A DNA stretch of 64,000 bases from Sipunculus nudus (lineage: Eukaryota; Annelida; Sipuncula; Golfingiida; Sipunculidae), in the NCBI GenBank assembly GCA_026874595.1, contig CM049311.1, forward strand, positions 38,460,676-38,524,675, written 5' to 3'. The notes below the pieces were generated by a model, which did not search any database, was not told where the DNA came from, and saw only the letters and a list, made by a program, of their open reading frames with translations. A program made the translations under genes and the position numbers. Each line of letters starts with the position of its first letter. Positions within the stretch are counted from its first letter, which is position 1. Below, in pieces: positions 47,961-59,734 of the stretch.

Positions 47961-48646
47961 TGGGCCTTAAGGCAAGGTCTTCAAACTTGGTTGATGTTTT
48001 CTGCATGGCCAAGGCTAAAAGTCGCTTGGTTTCTATGAGGCAATGGCCACCGGTTGGCATGCATGGCAGCTCAAAGAGTATGAAATACCTTACGGTGTCA
48101 CAAATTTAAGGCTGCACATGCAACTACGGTACAAGGGATTTTTTTCTGTGGACAATTAATCTGTCAATCAATCAGTCTGGTCTCAGCTGAATATCAAGAC
48201 CCCTGGGTCACTTGTTTAGTCAGAGAGGTCTAGTTTTATACTTCGATGAGCATTTGATAAGCTGTCACTGATAGTTTCTGATAGTATCGGTTTTGGATCA
48301 GGGCCAAGAATCGGACCAACAAGAGCTGGTGTTGCATGTTTAAAATTTGGTGCTGGATGCACTTTGTGATACCACACTCATTGGTCTGATTACACTTCTG
48401 TGCTCTGTGCCAACCCAAGTTGCCAAACCCAGAGAACCTTGCCATACAAAGCAGTTGTTAAAACAAGTGACCCATGGGTCATGACGCTCAGCTGACTGGG
48501 AAGAGATTCACAAAAAGAAATTTTATCATCAGAATGGTAGATACCCATTCAACTGAAGCATCAAACAGATTAACCAACAGGCCAAGATTTAGTCTGTATT
48601 TATATATCTGAAAAATAGAGAAAAAATGTGTAAACTTTAAAAACTA

Positions 48647-49972
48647 GAATACGGGTAGCCGACAAGTGACTACGTGTATCTGCCAAAATCAGAGTGAAGT
48701 GAGGCACGGATTGAGTGGCAAGGGGAAACAGAGTGAGGTATGTTGCATATTAGCATGGATGTCTGCAGCCTAAATGTGTATGTAGGTTGTGCAACCTACC
48801 ACAAATCCAGAAAGCTGTCCAAGTTGTATACATATGCAAAATTTTAGGCAGAAAAGTCAAACCACTACATGGATATGAGTGATTTTAGCCCACGGCAGAC
48901 AAACAGACAGTTGCTATGCAAAAATGGTTGCAGTTTTGTGTATGATAAAGACCTATGTGAGATCTAAACACAAGCACAATTTTGGCCCAATCGGTCAAAT
49001 GGTTCCTGAGATATTAGCTTGGATGTGTGCAGCGTTAACTAGAATGTAGATGGTGCCACCTGTCATAAAATCAAGAAAGCTATCCAGGATGTATAAACCT
49101 GCAAAATTTTAGGCAGTTATGTCAAACCACTACAGAGAAATGAGTGATTTTAGGCCATGGCAGACCAACAGACAGACGCTGTGCAAAATGTGCAAAAATG
49201 GTTGCAGGTGGCCCCTCCAGTTTTGTGTATGATAAAGACCTATGTGAGATCTATACACATGCAAAATTTTGGCCCAATCGTTCAAACGGTTCCCGAGATA
49301 TGAGCTTGGATGTCTGCAGCATAAACTAGAATAAAGGTGGCGCCACCTGTCATAAAATCAAGAAAGCTATCCAGGATGTATAAAACTGCAAAATTTTAGG
49401 CAGATATGTCAAACCACTGCCAAGATGTGAGTGACTTTATTGCACGGCAGACAAACAGACAGACGCTGTGCAAAAATGGTTGCAGGTGGTGCCACCAGTT
49501 TTGTGTATGATAAAGAGCTATGTTAGATCTATACACATGCAAAATTTTGGCCCGATCGGTCAAACGGTTCCCGAGATATGAGCTTGGATGTCATCAGCGT
49601 GAACGTGAATGTAGGTGGTGCCACCTGTCATAAAATCAAGAAAGCTATCCAGGATGTATAAAACTGCAAAATTTTAGGCAGATATGTCAAACCACTGCCG
49701 AGATATGAGTGACATTATTGCAAGGCAGACAGACAGACGCTGTGCAAAAATGGTTGCAGGTGGCGCTACCAGTTTAGCGTATGTTATAGAGCTATCCAAG
49801 GGCTACCTTAGTATAAATTTTATTTCCTGATCAGTCAAACGGTTCCCGAGATATGAGCTTGGAAAGCTGATAAAATCAAGTCCCAGAGGAGCTCTCTGGA
49901 AACGAACGCGGCAACGGCAGAGGAACCCGGTCAAAAACATAGTATCCACAAAACTTCGTTTTGGCAGGTACA
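48647..49972 (+). mobile_element. H3 element inserted in H1
   Basis: It begins CTAGAATACGGGTAGCCGAC and ends with the hairpin CATAGTATCCACAAAACTTC...GTTTTGGCAGGTAC. H1 sequence reads GAGAAAAAATGTGTAAA before it and AATACAGGTGGC after it, as one continuous stretch in the empty relative. It carries the same alternating 129/149-type array with AGGTGGYGCCACC starts, more diverged than at 34167. Confidence 0.75.
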
Positions 49973-49979
49973 AAAATAC

Positions 49980-52240
49980 AGGTGGCTCCACCAGTCTGCA
50001 GAAACTAATAAAAACACTTACAAACATCAATATCCATGCAAAGAATCATGGTGATCTCCCCATTAGTTGTTCAGATACTTCAGCTTTTGTATCAAATTTT
50101 CCATTATTCTGAGGGATACTTCGGAGTCCTATAGCTTGAAGGATATGGGTAACAGAGACCTAATTTTAAGTTTCCACAGGCACTTTTTATGGGCCATCTT
50201 GCATGACAAGAATAAAGATTCTAGGTCCAGTTGTTGCGATTTGTACCCTGTTGACAGATAACCACATCTTTAAAGGTATCAAAAAAAAGAGAAAAAAAAT
50301 CATAAAAATTTGAAAAAAATAGAGGTGGCGCAGCCAGTCTGCAGAAACTGATGGAACAGGTCATGATCAATATGTATGCCGAAAATCATGACCATCAGTG
50401 TTGTAGTTATTGAGATACTGCAGTTTTTGTATCAAATTTTCCATTATTCCGGGGGGTAATTTGGAGCCATACAGCTTAAAGAATATGGGTAACAGAGACC
50501 TAATTTCAGGTTTCCATGGAGACTTTTCATGGGTCTCCCTGTGTGTCAAGAATGAAGATTCTAGGTCTAGTTTTAATGATTTGTGCCCTGTTAACAGATG
50601 TTCATAACTTTAAAGGTCTCAAAAATAGAGAAAAAATTGTAAAAAAACCCGAACAAATACAGGTGGTGCCACCAGTCTGCAGAAACTGATGAAACACTCC
50701 ATGATCAATATCCATGAAAACAATTATGGTGATCTCTGCATTAGTTGTTCAGATACTTCAACTTTTGTATCAAATTTTCCATTATTCTGAGCTGTACTTT
50801 GGAGTGCCATAGCTCAAAGGATATGGGTAACAGAGACCTAATTTCAGGTGTCCATGGAGACTTATCATGGGGCTCCCTGTGTTTTAACAATGAAGATTCT
50901 AGGTCCAGTCCTTACGATTTGTACCCTGTTGACAGATAACTACATCCTGAAAGGTCTCGAAAATAGAGAAAAAAAATTGTGAAAATTTGAAAAAATACAG
51001 GTGGCACCACCAGTCTGCAGGTACCTCTTGATCAATATGTATGCCAAAAATCATGACCATCAGTGTTGTAGTTATTGAGATGTTGCAGTTTGTTTTTATC
51101 AAATTTTCCATTATTCTGGGGGGTTATTGGGAGCCCCCCATAGCTCAAAGGATATGGGTAACAGAGATCTTATTTCAGGTTTCCATGCAGACTTTTTATG
51201 GACCTCTCAGTGTGTCAAGAATGAAGATTCTAGGTCCAGTCTTTATGATTTGTGCTCTGTTAACAGAAAGTTCACATTTTTAAATTTGTAAAAAATCGAA
51301 AAATTCAGGTGGCGCCACCAGTCTGCAGGAAGTGATGGAACATCTCATGATCAATACGTATGCCAAAAATCATGACCATCAGTCAAGTAGTTAATGAGAT
51401 ATTGAAGTTTTTGTATGAATTTTTTTACTTTTCTGGGGGGTACTTTGGGGCCCCATAGCTCGAAGGATATGGGTAACAGTGATCTAATTTATGGTTTCCA
51501 CGGAGACTTTTAATAGGTTTCTCAGTGTGTCGAGACTGAAGATTCTAGGTCCAGCGTTTACGATTTGTGCCACGTTAACAGATGACAGCATCTTTAAACG
51601 TCTCAAAAATAGAGGAAAAAATTGTAAAAAAAACGAAAAATACAGGTGGCGCCACCAGTCTGCAGGAAGTGATGGAACATCTCATGATCAATATGTATGC
51701 CAAAAATCATGACCATCAGTGTTGTAGTTATTGAGATATTGAAGTTTTTGTATGAAATTTTTTACTATTCTGGGGGGTACTTTGGGGCCCCATAGCTTGA
51801 AGGATATGGGTAACAGAGACCTAATTTCTGGTTTCCAAGGAGATTTTTCATGGACCTCTCAGTGTATCAAGAATTAAGATTCTAGATCTAGGCTTTACGA
51901 TTTGTGCCTTGTTAACAGATGTTCACTTTTTTAAAGGTCTCAAAAATAGAGAAAAAAATTTGTAAAAAATCGAAAAATACAGGTGGCGCCACCAGTCTGC
52001 AGGAAGTGATGGAACATCTCATGATCAATATGTATGCCAAAAATCATGACCATCAGTCAAGTAGTTAATGAGATATTGAAGTTTTTGTATGAAATTTTTG
52101 ACTTCTCTGGGGGGTACTTTGGGGCCCCATAGCTCGAAGGATATGGGTAACAGAGACCTAATTTCTGGTTTCCAAGGAGATTTTTCATGGACCTCTCAGA
52201 ATCCCAAGTTACAAGGTTCTAGGTTCAGCGGTTACGATTT
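49980..52240 (+). repeat. Tandem array, about seven units of ~338 bp
   Basis: Starts marked by AGGTGG..CCACCAGTCTGCAG fall near 49981, 50324, 50662, 51000, 51307, 51645 and 51981. Each unit then has ATGATCAATATGTATGCC, a GGGGG patch, AAGGATATGGGTAACAGAGA, and AAGATTCTAGGTCCAG. Later units are more alike than earlier ones, suggesting array growth at the 3' side. Confidence 0.9.
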
Positions 52241-52390
52241 GTGCCTGGTTAACGGACGGACGACGGACCAAGAGTGATCGCTATAGCTCAGATGACTTTC
52301 AGTCAGCTGAGCTAAAAATGCCATCTGGGATGACTGCAGTGTATACCTGTTGCTTGAGGAGTGTAATTTGCTGTGGTTGCATTTTTATTT

Positions 52391-53275
52391 GTAAGGGTTT
52401 TAATTTTGCGATATTTGCAAATGTTAATTAATTGGTGTCAGTCTTAATGAGCAGGGTCTGAATGGGCGTGCTGCTTTTGAGCATGGTTTTAATGCGCGCG
52501 GTCTGGATGGGCGCGTGACCTAATTAGGTCTTGATGGGCGTGGGCCGTCTGGCTGTGTTGCCCCATGTGAATGGAGAGGACGCTGGTATCTTTGATATTC
52601 CTTCATTTATATCAATAAACAATTCTGAAAATAACAAAGGAGTATGACTGGCCGTGTACGACCATGTAAATAGAGATTAGCGTCATTTTTTTTTTACAAA
52701 TCGTCAGTGATATCATTTAACAATCATGGAAAACAACAAAGCAGTACCGGTCGCCGTGCCTGTCCATGTGAATTTAGAAAAGCGTCGGTACTTTTAAAAA
52801 ACTTTTAGTCATATCTTTAACAAATTGTGAAAATAACAAAGCAGCAGTTTTTTAGGTGCTACGTACTTGACACTGGATACGATCGACCATTGACTTACGG
52901 CCAACCGCTTGGCATGACACGCATGATATATATATGAAAATAATAATTTCATACGCATGATAAGTAATATCACTGACGGTTCGTAAAAAAATACTGACGC
53001 TAATCTCTATTTACATGGTCGTACACGGCCAGTCATAATTCTCCTTTGTTATTTTCAGAATTGTTTATTGATATAAGTGAAGGAATATCAAAGATACCAG
53101 CGTTCCTCTCCGTTCACATAGTGCAACACGGCCAGATGGCCCACGCCCATCAAGACCTAATTAGGTCACGCGCCCATCCAGACCGCGCGCATTAGAACCA
53201 TGCTCAAAAGCAGCACGCCCATTCAGACCCCGCTCATTAAGACCGTAATCAATTAATTGCGAATATGAAACCCTG
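52391..53275. mobile_element. Large palindromic element with ~300-bp inverted arms made of tandem units
   Basis: 52391-52720 and 52965-53275 are inverted copies: GTCTTAATGAGC, GACCTAATTAGGTC, TCTTTGATATTCCTTCA, GGCCGTGTACGACCATGTAA occur in both in mirror order. The 245-base centre holds two further diverged copies of the arm unit (AACAAAGCAG, CCATGTGAATTTAGAAAAGC). Outer ends carry GGGTTT / GAAACCC. No coding. Confidence 0.8.
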
Positions 53276-53699
53276 GGGAATAAGATGCCTGATAAACTAA
53301 GAAGAAGAAGAAGGAATAATGCATCTGCTCAAACAGTTTAGTTATCACACAACCTAATCAGCAACCTGTGCATGGTGTCAAACTGGTCCATGCATACAAG
53401 CATTAATTATAGTAAAAACACAGGGTCATATGGACTGTGACACAAGTCATAAGTTAATGACTAAACCAGAACTGAGTGAGGTATTGTAGAATTTATTCTA
53501 AATCAGTTCTAAATCTAAATCAGTTCACATACTACTGTATTTTATAGGTTCAGGTGCAATCACAAAAATGAAACCCTTGCGAAACGTTCAAAATGAAGAA
53601 ATCACAAAATTTCACCCGTGCAAATATATAGCCAACCACAGTATATTAAGGTGTGTAGAATGATCAACAGTCAAGAGATGAATTGATTTGATGTGATTG
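53276..53699. other. Spacer with a GGGTTTCATTTTTGTG-type motif
   Basis: 53556-53578 holds CACAAAAATGAAACCCTTGC, the reverse of the word at 24688-24712. Otherwise AT-rich sequence, nothing recognised. Confidence 0.4.
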
Positions 53700-54580
53700 T
53701 AAACACAACATAAGCACATAGCTTCATTTTTGAGGAAAATCACACTAATCCTAAATATCTCAAGAAACCTTGCATGGATTGAACCAAAAATCAAGTTGAC
53801 CAAAGATCATGGACAGTGTTGTCATGTTCCTGAAACTGGTGGCGCCACCTATATTCTTTTCTTGTTTTAGGTATCATTGCAACTTGACAGCACTGTAAAA
53901 ATTATAGGTTAAATACTAATGGACAGATTTCTTTCATATTATGCATATACATAGATATGGGATATGGAATGAGGTATTTCTAAAATGTTGTCATGACCTT
54001 TACCATGAGAGGGGCCTTGACCTTGAATATTTCCATATTTGGTGAAAATCACATAAAATCTTTAATATCTCATTAAGGGATGCATAGATTGGTCCCAAAA
54101 GCAAATTGACTGAAGATCTAGGATAGCTTTGTCTGAGATGGGAGACAGGTGATGCCACCTTTTTTCCTTTTCTTGTTTTCGCGTCTTTTAATACTCCTAT
54201 CATTGCCACTTGACAATACTGTTAGCAGTATAAGTAAAAATCTAAAAGACAGATTCCTTTCATATTATGCATATACATAGGGATGGGTTATGGGATGAGG
54301 TATATTTAAACTGACCTTTCCTATGAGAGTGGCCTTGACCTTGAATATTTCCATATTTTGTGAAAAATATTGTTTCTCAAGTCAATAGATGTATCTATCT
54401 GAAAATCAAAATGGAAGATGTCAGATGATAAGATGTTGAAAGAGACAAGTGACCTTGGTTTTGAAGGTGACCCCTAAAAGGAACCATGTTTAGCTTGCCA
54501 AGTGTCAGTTTATGCTTCTGAAGATTAGGGCCTATTTTTGAAGGGGGGGGGGGGGATTAATTGTCTGGGGATACTATGGC
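53700..54580 (-). mobile_element. H4 element, reversed, 3' end missing
   Basis: On the minus strand the 5' end at about 54580 reads CATAGTATCCCCAGACAATT, the same as at 27156. Units of about 312 bases follow with AAGGTCAAGGCCACTCTC and GTGGCGCCACC (53838). The terminal hairpin expected on the left is not found. A G run of 14 lies at 54542-54555. Confidence 0.6.
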
Positions 54581-55161
54581 ATCTGAGATGCCAAGAAATG
54601 TCTAGTTGTAAAATTGGAATTGCTATGCTAGCAAGTATATATATTATATATGAAGAAATGAAGAAGAAAGGTGATATCCTTTTTGCCAGGAGCTGGTGTT
54701 GTTCTTATTACAAACTTCTGGGATTGAAGTGAAGCCTGGTGGCTTCTTAGTTGGTGTAAGAAACTGACAGGGTTTCAGTTAATGCCGGCTTGTTACATCA
54801 ACTGAGAAAAACCACCAAGCTAGTCCAAATAAAGGTTTTCCCTTTCAACTATCCTTAAGCACATGGTATGTTGAACAACAGGTTTATAAACCACTCCATA
54901 GAAATGCTTCTTGCCATAAGATTATATTTTCTAAAACTATAGTAAGAAATAGTGATGTAGTGATGAAATCGGCATTCTTTGTAAGATGTCATATGATTAG
55001 AACAAGAACATTTCCATTTCAAAATATTATAGATTGAATCATTTTTTAGAATGCACTTTTTAAATAAGTGCACCTTTTCTTATTCATGAACTTGTTCAGT
55101 ACAAAATCTTTTCCACTCTTATGTAAAACAGGTTGTGAGTGAACAGATCTGAAGCCACAAG
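54581..55161. other. Upstream of the orphan exon; no gene recognised
   Basis: AT-rich DNA ending in TATGTAAAACAG|GTTGTGAG and GTGAACAG|ATCTGAAG, two possible acceptors 14-30 bases ahead of the ATG at 55162. No promoter motif is distinct. Confidence 0.4.
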
Positions 55162-55254
55162 ATGGCGCCAGTTGACTGGGATGAGCTGATGGGGCTGGAT
55201 GTGGCCAACCTTGAGGGGGACACAGCAGAAGACATGTACCCAGTCCTCTCAGAG
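55162..55254 (+). CDS. Probable initiator exon of an unidentified gene
   Basis: AAGATGGCGCC holds a good-context ATG that opens 31 codons, MAPVDWDELMGLDVANLEGD then TAEDMYPVLSE, closed by the donor GAG|GTTAGT in phase 0. GC content rises and codon use (GTG, CTG, GGG, GAC) is unlike the AT-rich surroundings. The peptide is acidic (Asp/Glu-rich) and has no motif I recognise. A possible acceptor upstream (AAAACAG at about 55125-55131) would make this the second exon with a non-coding first exon. No following exon was recognised up to 57260; it may lie further right. Known: donor and start. Inferred: that it is a real exon. Confidence 0.6.
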
Positions 55255-57262
55255 GTTAGTGCCTTGCAGCTCTGTCAAGCCAAATAACTGTATTAATTAA
55301 ATTGTATTAAAATTACTGCAGCTTGCTCACACTGCACACTAACCCTTCCACCAGAGTTTTTTTCTACTCAAACAAACCTCTTCCAGTGAAGTACTGTAAG
55401 AAATGGCTGGGACTACTTGTCTCAACTGTCAAAATCAAAATTTGTTACATTTCAGGGAAATACCTTCTGTTTACTTTTCACATAGGCATTCTTACAAGTT
55501 ACTAAATATTGCATATTTCATGAAGTCCTTACCACAAAGACACACATATATATATAATTTCTTCTGAAAGCAATTCTTTTTCAACTTACTTTAACAGACT
55601 ACATTACTCTCTAAGTCTTTACTTCATTCATATCTTTGCAATCTGTGAATGTAGAAACACTGGTGCATTGTAGGTTTTAGGTTCGAAAGCCCACATCCTA
55701 ACCAGCAGAGTTGTATGTTTGTGAGACTGCTCATTGTGACTGAAGAGTGTTATCCATTATCATCCTTATGACCATCATCAGCATTAAGGAAATAATCAGC
55801 GAGGCTCTTTTATAACATGCAGTGTTTAAGTAAAAAGGCTTTTAGAAAATGGCTAATATTATAATAAATGGCTTATATATGTTACAGTCAATGTGTAAAA
55901 TAAGTCAATTTGTAAATTGCCTGAAATTTTATAAAAGGCACTTAATTAAATGACTGAAATTTTATTTGACACATTGACTGAATCGATATGGAATAGTCTG
56001 TTGTTTCACATATCTCATTATTGTGAAACAAACAATGTCATTTTGTATAACCAATTACTTTTAAGTAAACATTATGCCTGTTTCATCCTTCTAGGCTATT
56101 CATGAAGATTACTGATCACGTAATAAAACTAAAATACACCAACTGGTGAGGGGTAATCAGAATCATATAGTTTAAATATGATAACTAAATGAAATATGAA
56201 TGCCATATTTTACAAATCATATGGCTACATTTTTGCTTATGAAAGAATGAGAATCAAGTCAAATGGAAGCTTTTGCTTCAATAAAACATCAAAAAGCATT
56301 AAAATGTGCAGTAACATTTGAAATGAACAATGTTGATTGTAGAATGTTGAAGGATAACCACCGTTACATGTTTTGTTATATCAAATACATGATTAAGATA
56401 TCATTAAGTCAGTGACAAAGGGTAGGGTCTAATCACATTTATACCATCTATATTTGTTAATGTACTTTTAATGAGGTTGCCATTCACATTCTTTGATTGG
56501 AGCCAACCTTTGTGGGAGCTGGTAGTGTAGGGTAGTCAACTATAGTCAATAAGAAAGTACAGAAGCGCAATTTAATTTGGAGATAAATAAAAGAATTTAA
56601 TTTTGCTATAGAAATAATAATTAACAAAATTGTGTCACAGTTTCCTTAAATATTAAAAGTGTTTTATCTCTCAGAAATAGCTAATTACTAACTTAAACCA
56701 ATGACTGATTTCATGGCATGATTCACTCTTTTCCGTGACATTGTTCATGGGACCCAGTTATTTAAGCACAAATTTAAATGATCCATGCAGATTTTGAGAA
56801 TTTAAACAAGAACATGAAGTTTTATTGTGAAATTACAAGCAGCCGATCCAAGCGTTCATGATGGGGGGAGGGGAGAGTTTCTCAGGAGATATTTGCTGCC
56901 CTTAGTATTTTTAGGTCAAACATTTTAATATGTTGTTGGTATCTGAAGCGAGAATATTCCTAGTTATTTCACACCAATTTTGCTTCACCCTCATTGACGG
57001 AGGGGGACACATCTTCCACACACCCTCCCAAAGTGCAAAAGGAAATTTAGTCCATGAGATTCATATTATTTACATTTCACATGATTGCATAATTATTTCT
57101 GCAAGAACTTTAATTAAGCCAGATGGACACTTTTGATCAAATAAATTATTAAATTGTGCAATATTATGATGTAACATGTATTAATGTTTTGTAAGAGTAA
57201 GGTATAAAAAATAAATGAAATGTCATTTTAACCATTTTAACTTTATAACAATAGTATTTAAT
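55255..57262. other. Likely first intron of the 55162 gene; no further exon recognised
   Basis: Mostly unique, without the H-family repeats that fill the flanks. A SINE-like piece lies at 55640-55760. Short ORFs (for example 56930-57136) have no splice or family support. Confidence 0.4.
55640..55760 (+). repeat. Possible tRNA-derived SINE fragment
   Basis: CTGGTGCATTGTAGG may be a decayed A-box region and TAGGTTCGAAAGCCCAC is a good B box. The following 100 bases (ACCAGCAGAGTTGTATGTTT) could be the SINE body. No A-box consensus is complete. Confidence 0.35.
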
Positions 57263-58261
57263 TTTTAGCTCAGCTGACTAAAAGTCATCTGAGCTATAGT
57301 ACTGGTCCATTGTCCGTTGTCCGTCCGTCTGTCCGTCCGTCTGCCTGTCCATCCGTAGATTTGGCAAGTTTTGAAACCGTAAGACCTAGGAATCTAAAAT
57401 TTGGCATAATGTTAGATGTCCCCAAGATCTCCTACCAAGCAGAAAACTGGGTCTTTGCAACTTCCTTCCTTTGAGAAATTAAGGAAAAACCTCAATTTTT
57501 TTATTAAACACCTATTTTCACACTTTAGGACTGCCTAATATCAAAACCACTCATCTGTTTTTCCTAATATTTACCATAAATATTCCTCTATATAGTTCCC
57601 CAATGTACATGCCAGAAATTAGGTCTGTATTATATAATTTAAAAACGTTATGGGCCCAAACATAATGCATTTTGTAAAAAATCAGGAAAGATGTTTGATC
57701 ACTTAACACAAAACATGTTAAAGCTATGGACTTTTTTTCCAGTAATGTAACTTTAATTAATAAAAATTAAATTGTATACCCAAAATTAGATAAAAATCTT
57801 TTGAATATTTTAAAATATTAACAAAAATAAAAAATTGGCACCTTAAATTTTGCCCAAGTTTGACCATGGCACATTTTTTTCCTGTAAGTCCTGTGGATTT
57901 AATTTTCACATTTTGTTTATGTTAGCATTTTGTCTGATAACACCAAAAATTTGAAACCAGTTGATCAAAAACTAGATTTTATTCAAGTTTTCAAGCACCA
58001 TGTAACATATTGTTTACATTAAGCTAGTGTTATGCACTTTGCAAGAGCTCAGCTCCCCAGCTTCAGCTCTCAGTTCCTAAAATTTGGCATACAATTAGAT
58101 GTCTCCAAAATCCCCTACCATGCCAAGAATTTGGTCACTAGGACTAAATACCTTCGAGATATTAATGAAAAACTTTATTTTTCCATTAAAAACCCATTGT
58201 TACACTTCAAGACTGCCTAATATCAAAACCACTGGTCTGACTTTAATCATATATAATATAT

Positions 58262-58725
58262 ATGTCGAGGGAAGAATGAGAATCTGGGAAGATCCGGAAT
58301 CCTCCCGGGAAAAATTAGAATTCTGATTTTTCCCAGGAAAAATGAGAATCCAGAGAAGGTATGAAGAGATTCCCATTCTTCCCGGGAAGAATGAGAATTC
58401 TCATTCTTCCTGGGACAAATGAGAATTCCAGTCTCTCCCGGGAAAATTGAGAATTCTCATTTTTCCCGGGAGAGACTGGAATCCAGTTTTGAAATTCAAA
58501 CCTGGGAAAAATGAGAATTCTTATTCTTCCCGGGAAGAATGGAAATTATTGATGCCAACTTAACTCTTTTAATTTTTTTCATACTTATTTCTCGTTTCAG
58601 AAAGAAACTTTGATCATCTTTTTTTCATATAAATTCTGAATTTTTCAAGTGTTAAAAAAGAAATAAATAGTACACTCACATAAATTAGAAATATGTGAAT
58701 AAAATATGAAGCTGACAAAAAAGTG

Positions 58726-58772
<47 letters not shown>

Positions 58773-59145
58773 GTTTAAAGGGCTTAGGAATAACTACACT
58801 CGTTGACACAAAGTATTATGATGCTGTTTGTGTGTTTGTTGATCTGACCACTTTGATCAATAAACATCAATCAGTATTGATTGTAATGCAGTGCGATCAA
58901 AGGTTGTAGTCAAAATGTGTTTTCTGCTTTCTTTCATGACAAAAAAAATGTAACTGTTCTTTTAGCAATGGTCAGTTAATAACATTAAAGTTTTGTTATG
59001 ATACTGTAGTAAAATATGCAAACTTAACCCACCTTAACTATTAAAAGGATATCATTTAACAAATTGGAGCTGGCTGGGAAAAATAAGAATTCTGGGTTTT
59101 CCCGGGAAAAATCAGAATTCTCATTCTTCCCTGGAAAAATGAGAA
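58262..59145. mobile_element. CCCGGG foldback-like stretch
   Basis: 58262-58545 and 59066-59140 contain many copies, in both orientations, of TTCCCGGGAAAAATGAGAAT and GAATTCTCATTTTTCCCGGG. Between them is a 500-base AT-rich middle with a (TA)n run at 58728-58770. The clusters at both ends resemble the arms of a foldback element; the exact edges are uncertain. Confidence 0.5.
58728..58770. repeat. (TA)n microsatellite
   Basis: An uninterrupted TA dinucleotide run of about 43 bases inside the CCCGGG stretch. Confidence 0.9.
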
Positions 59146-59734
59146 TCAAATGATAGTATTGTTGCTTTTATTAATGTTTTTATGAGACCATGTCAGACCT
59201 TGGCTCTCTCCAGCCCCTCTGGAGTCACCTGTATGTTGACCTTGTTGAACTTTCAGCAAATTATGCATGCTTGAGGTGAGGCATTCACTCGGGCAGCCAG
59301 GCAGCTTATGGCCAGCCACAGTTGATCCAGGTGTCCAACCCAACTCATCTAGTAGTTTTAACCAGCAACATAACAATAAACAATAAATTAATAAATTTTT
59401 ATTGGATTTTAATAACAAATTAAAAGAAAATAGAAAAGGAATTTGTTAGTTTATAATAACAGGAAATTAACTTGCAGTTCCTGATGATATAAGAATCTTG
59501 TATCGATGGATAGAATGTCACATATTCCAAATTACACAATGCAGTATTTTTCAGTTCAATTTTAATGATATAAAAGTAAATCATATTATTCATTAATAAT
59601 CATTAGGGATCATATGAAGGAAATTAATGATAGACAAAGATGCAGTTGATAATATTAATCTAGATTCCTACTGTGTCTAGTGTGTACATTGATGTGAAAT
59701 TAGCCCAAAATTAATATATTACATTTATTTTTTT

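Larger units (their letters stand above)
48466..52317 (+). mobile_element. H1 element with inserted H3 and a ~338-bp tandem array
   Basis: The 5' end AACAAGTGACCCATGGGTCA and the following 170 bases match the element at 657. The 3' end has ACGGACGGACGACGGACC and the hairpin ending TCAGCTGAGCTAAAA at 52317. It was entered at 48647 by an H3 element; the same spot is empty in the 657 element (near 830). The remainder is a tandem array. No coding of its own. Confidence 0.8.

Noticed and set aside
50067-52277. Recurring peptide MGNRDLISGFHGDFSW in several ORFs, also at 37983
   Set aside because: It is translated from the tandem unit of H1; reading lengths and ends differ from unit to unit and no start or splice signals are conserved.
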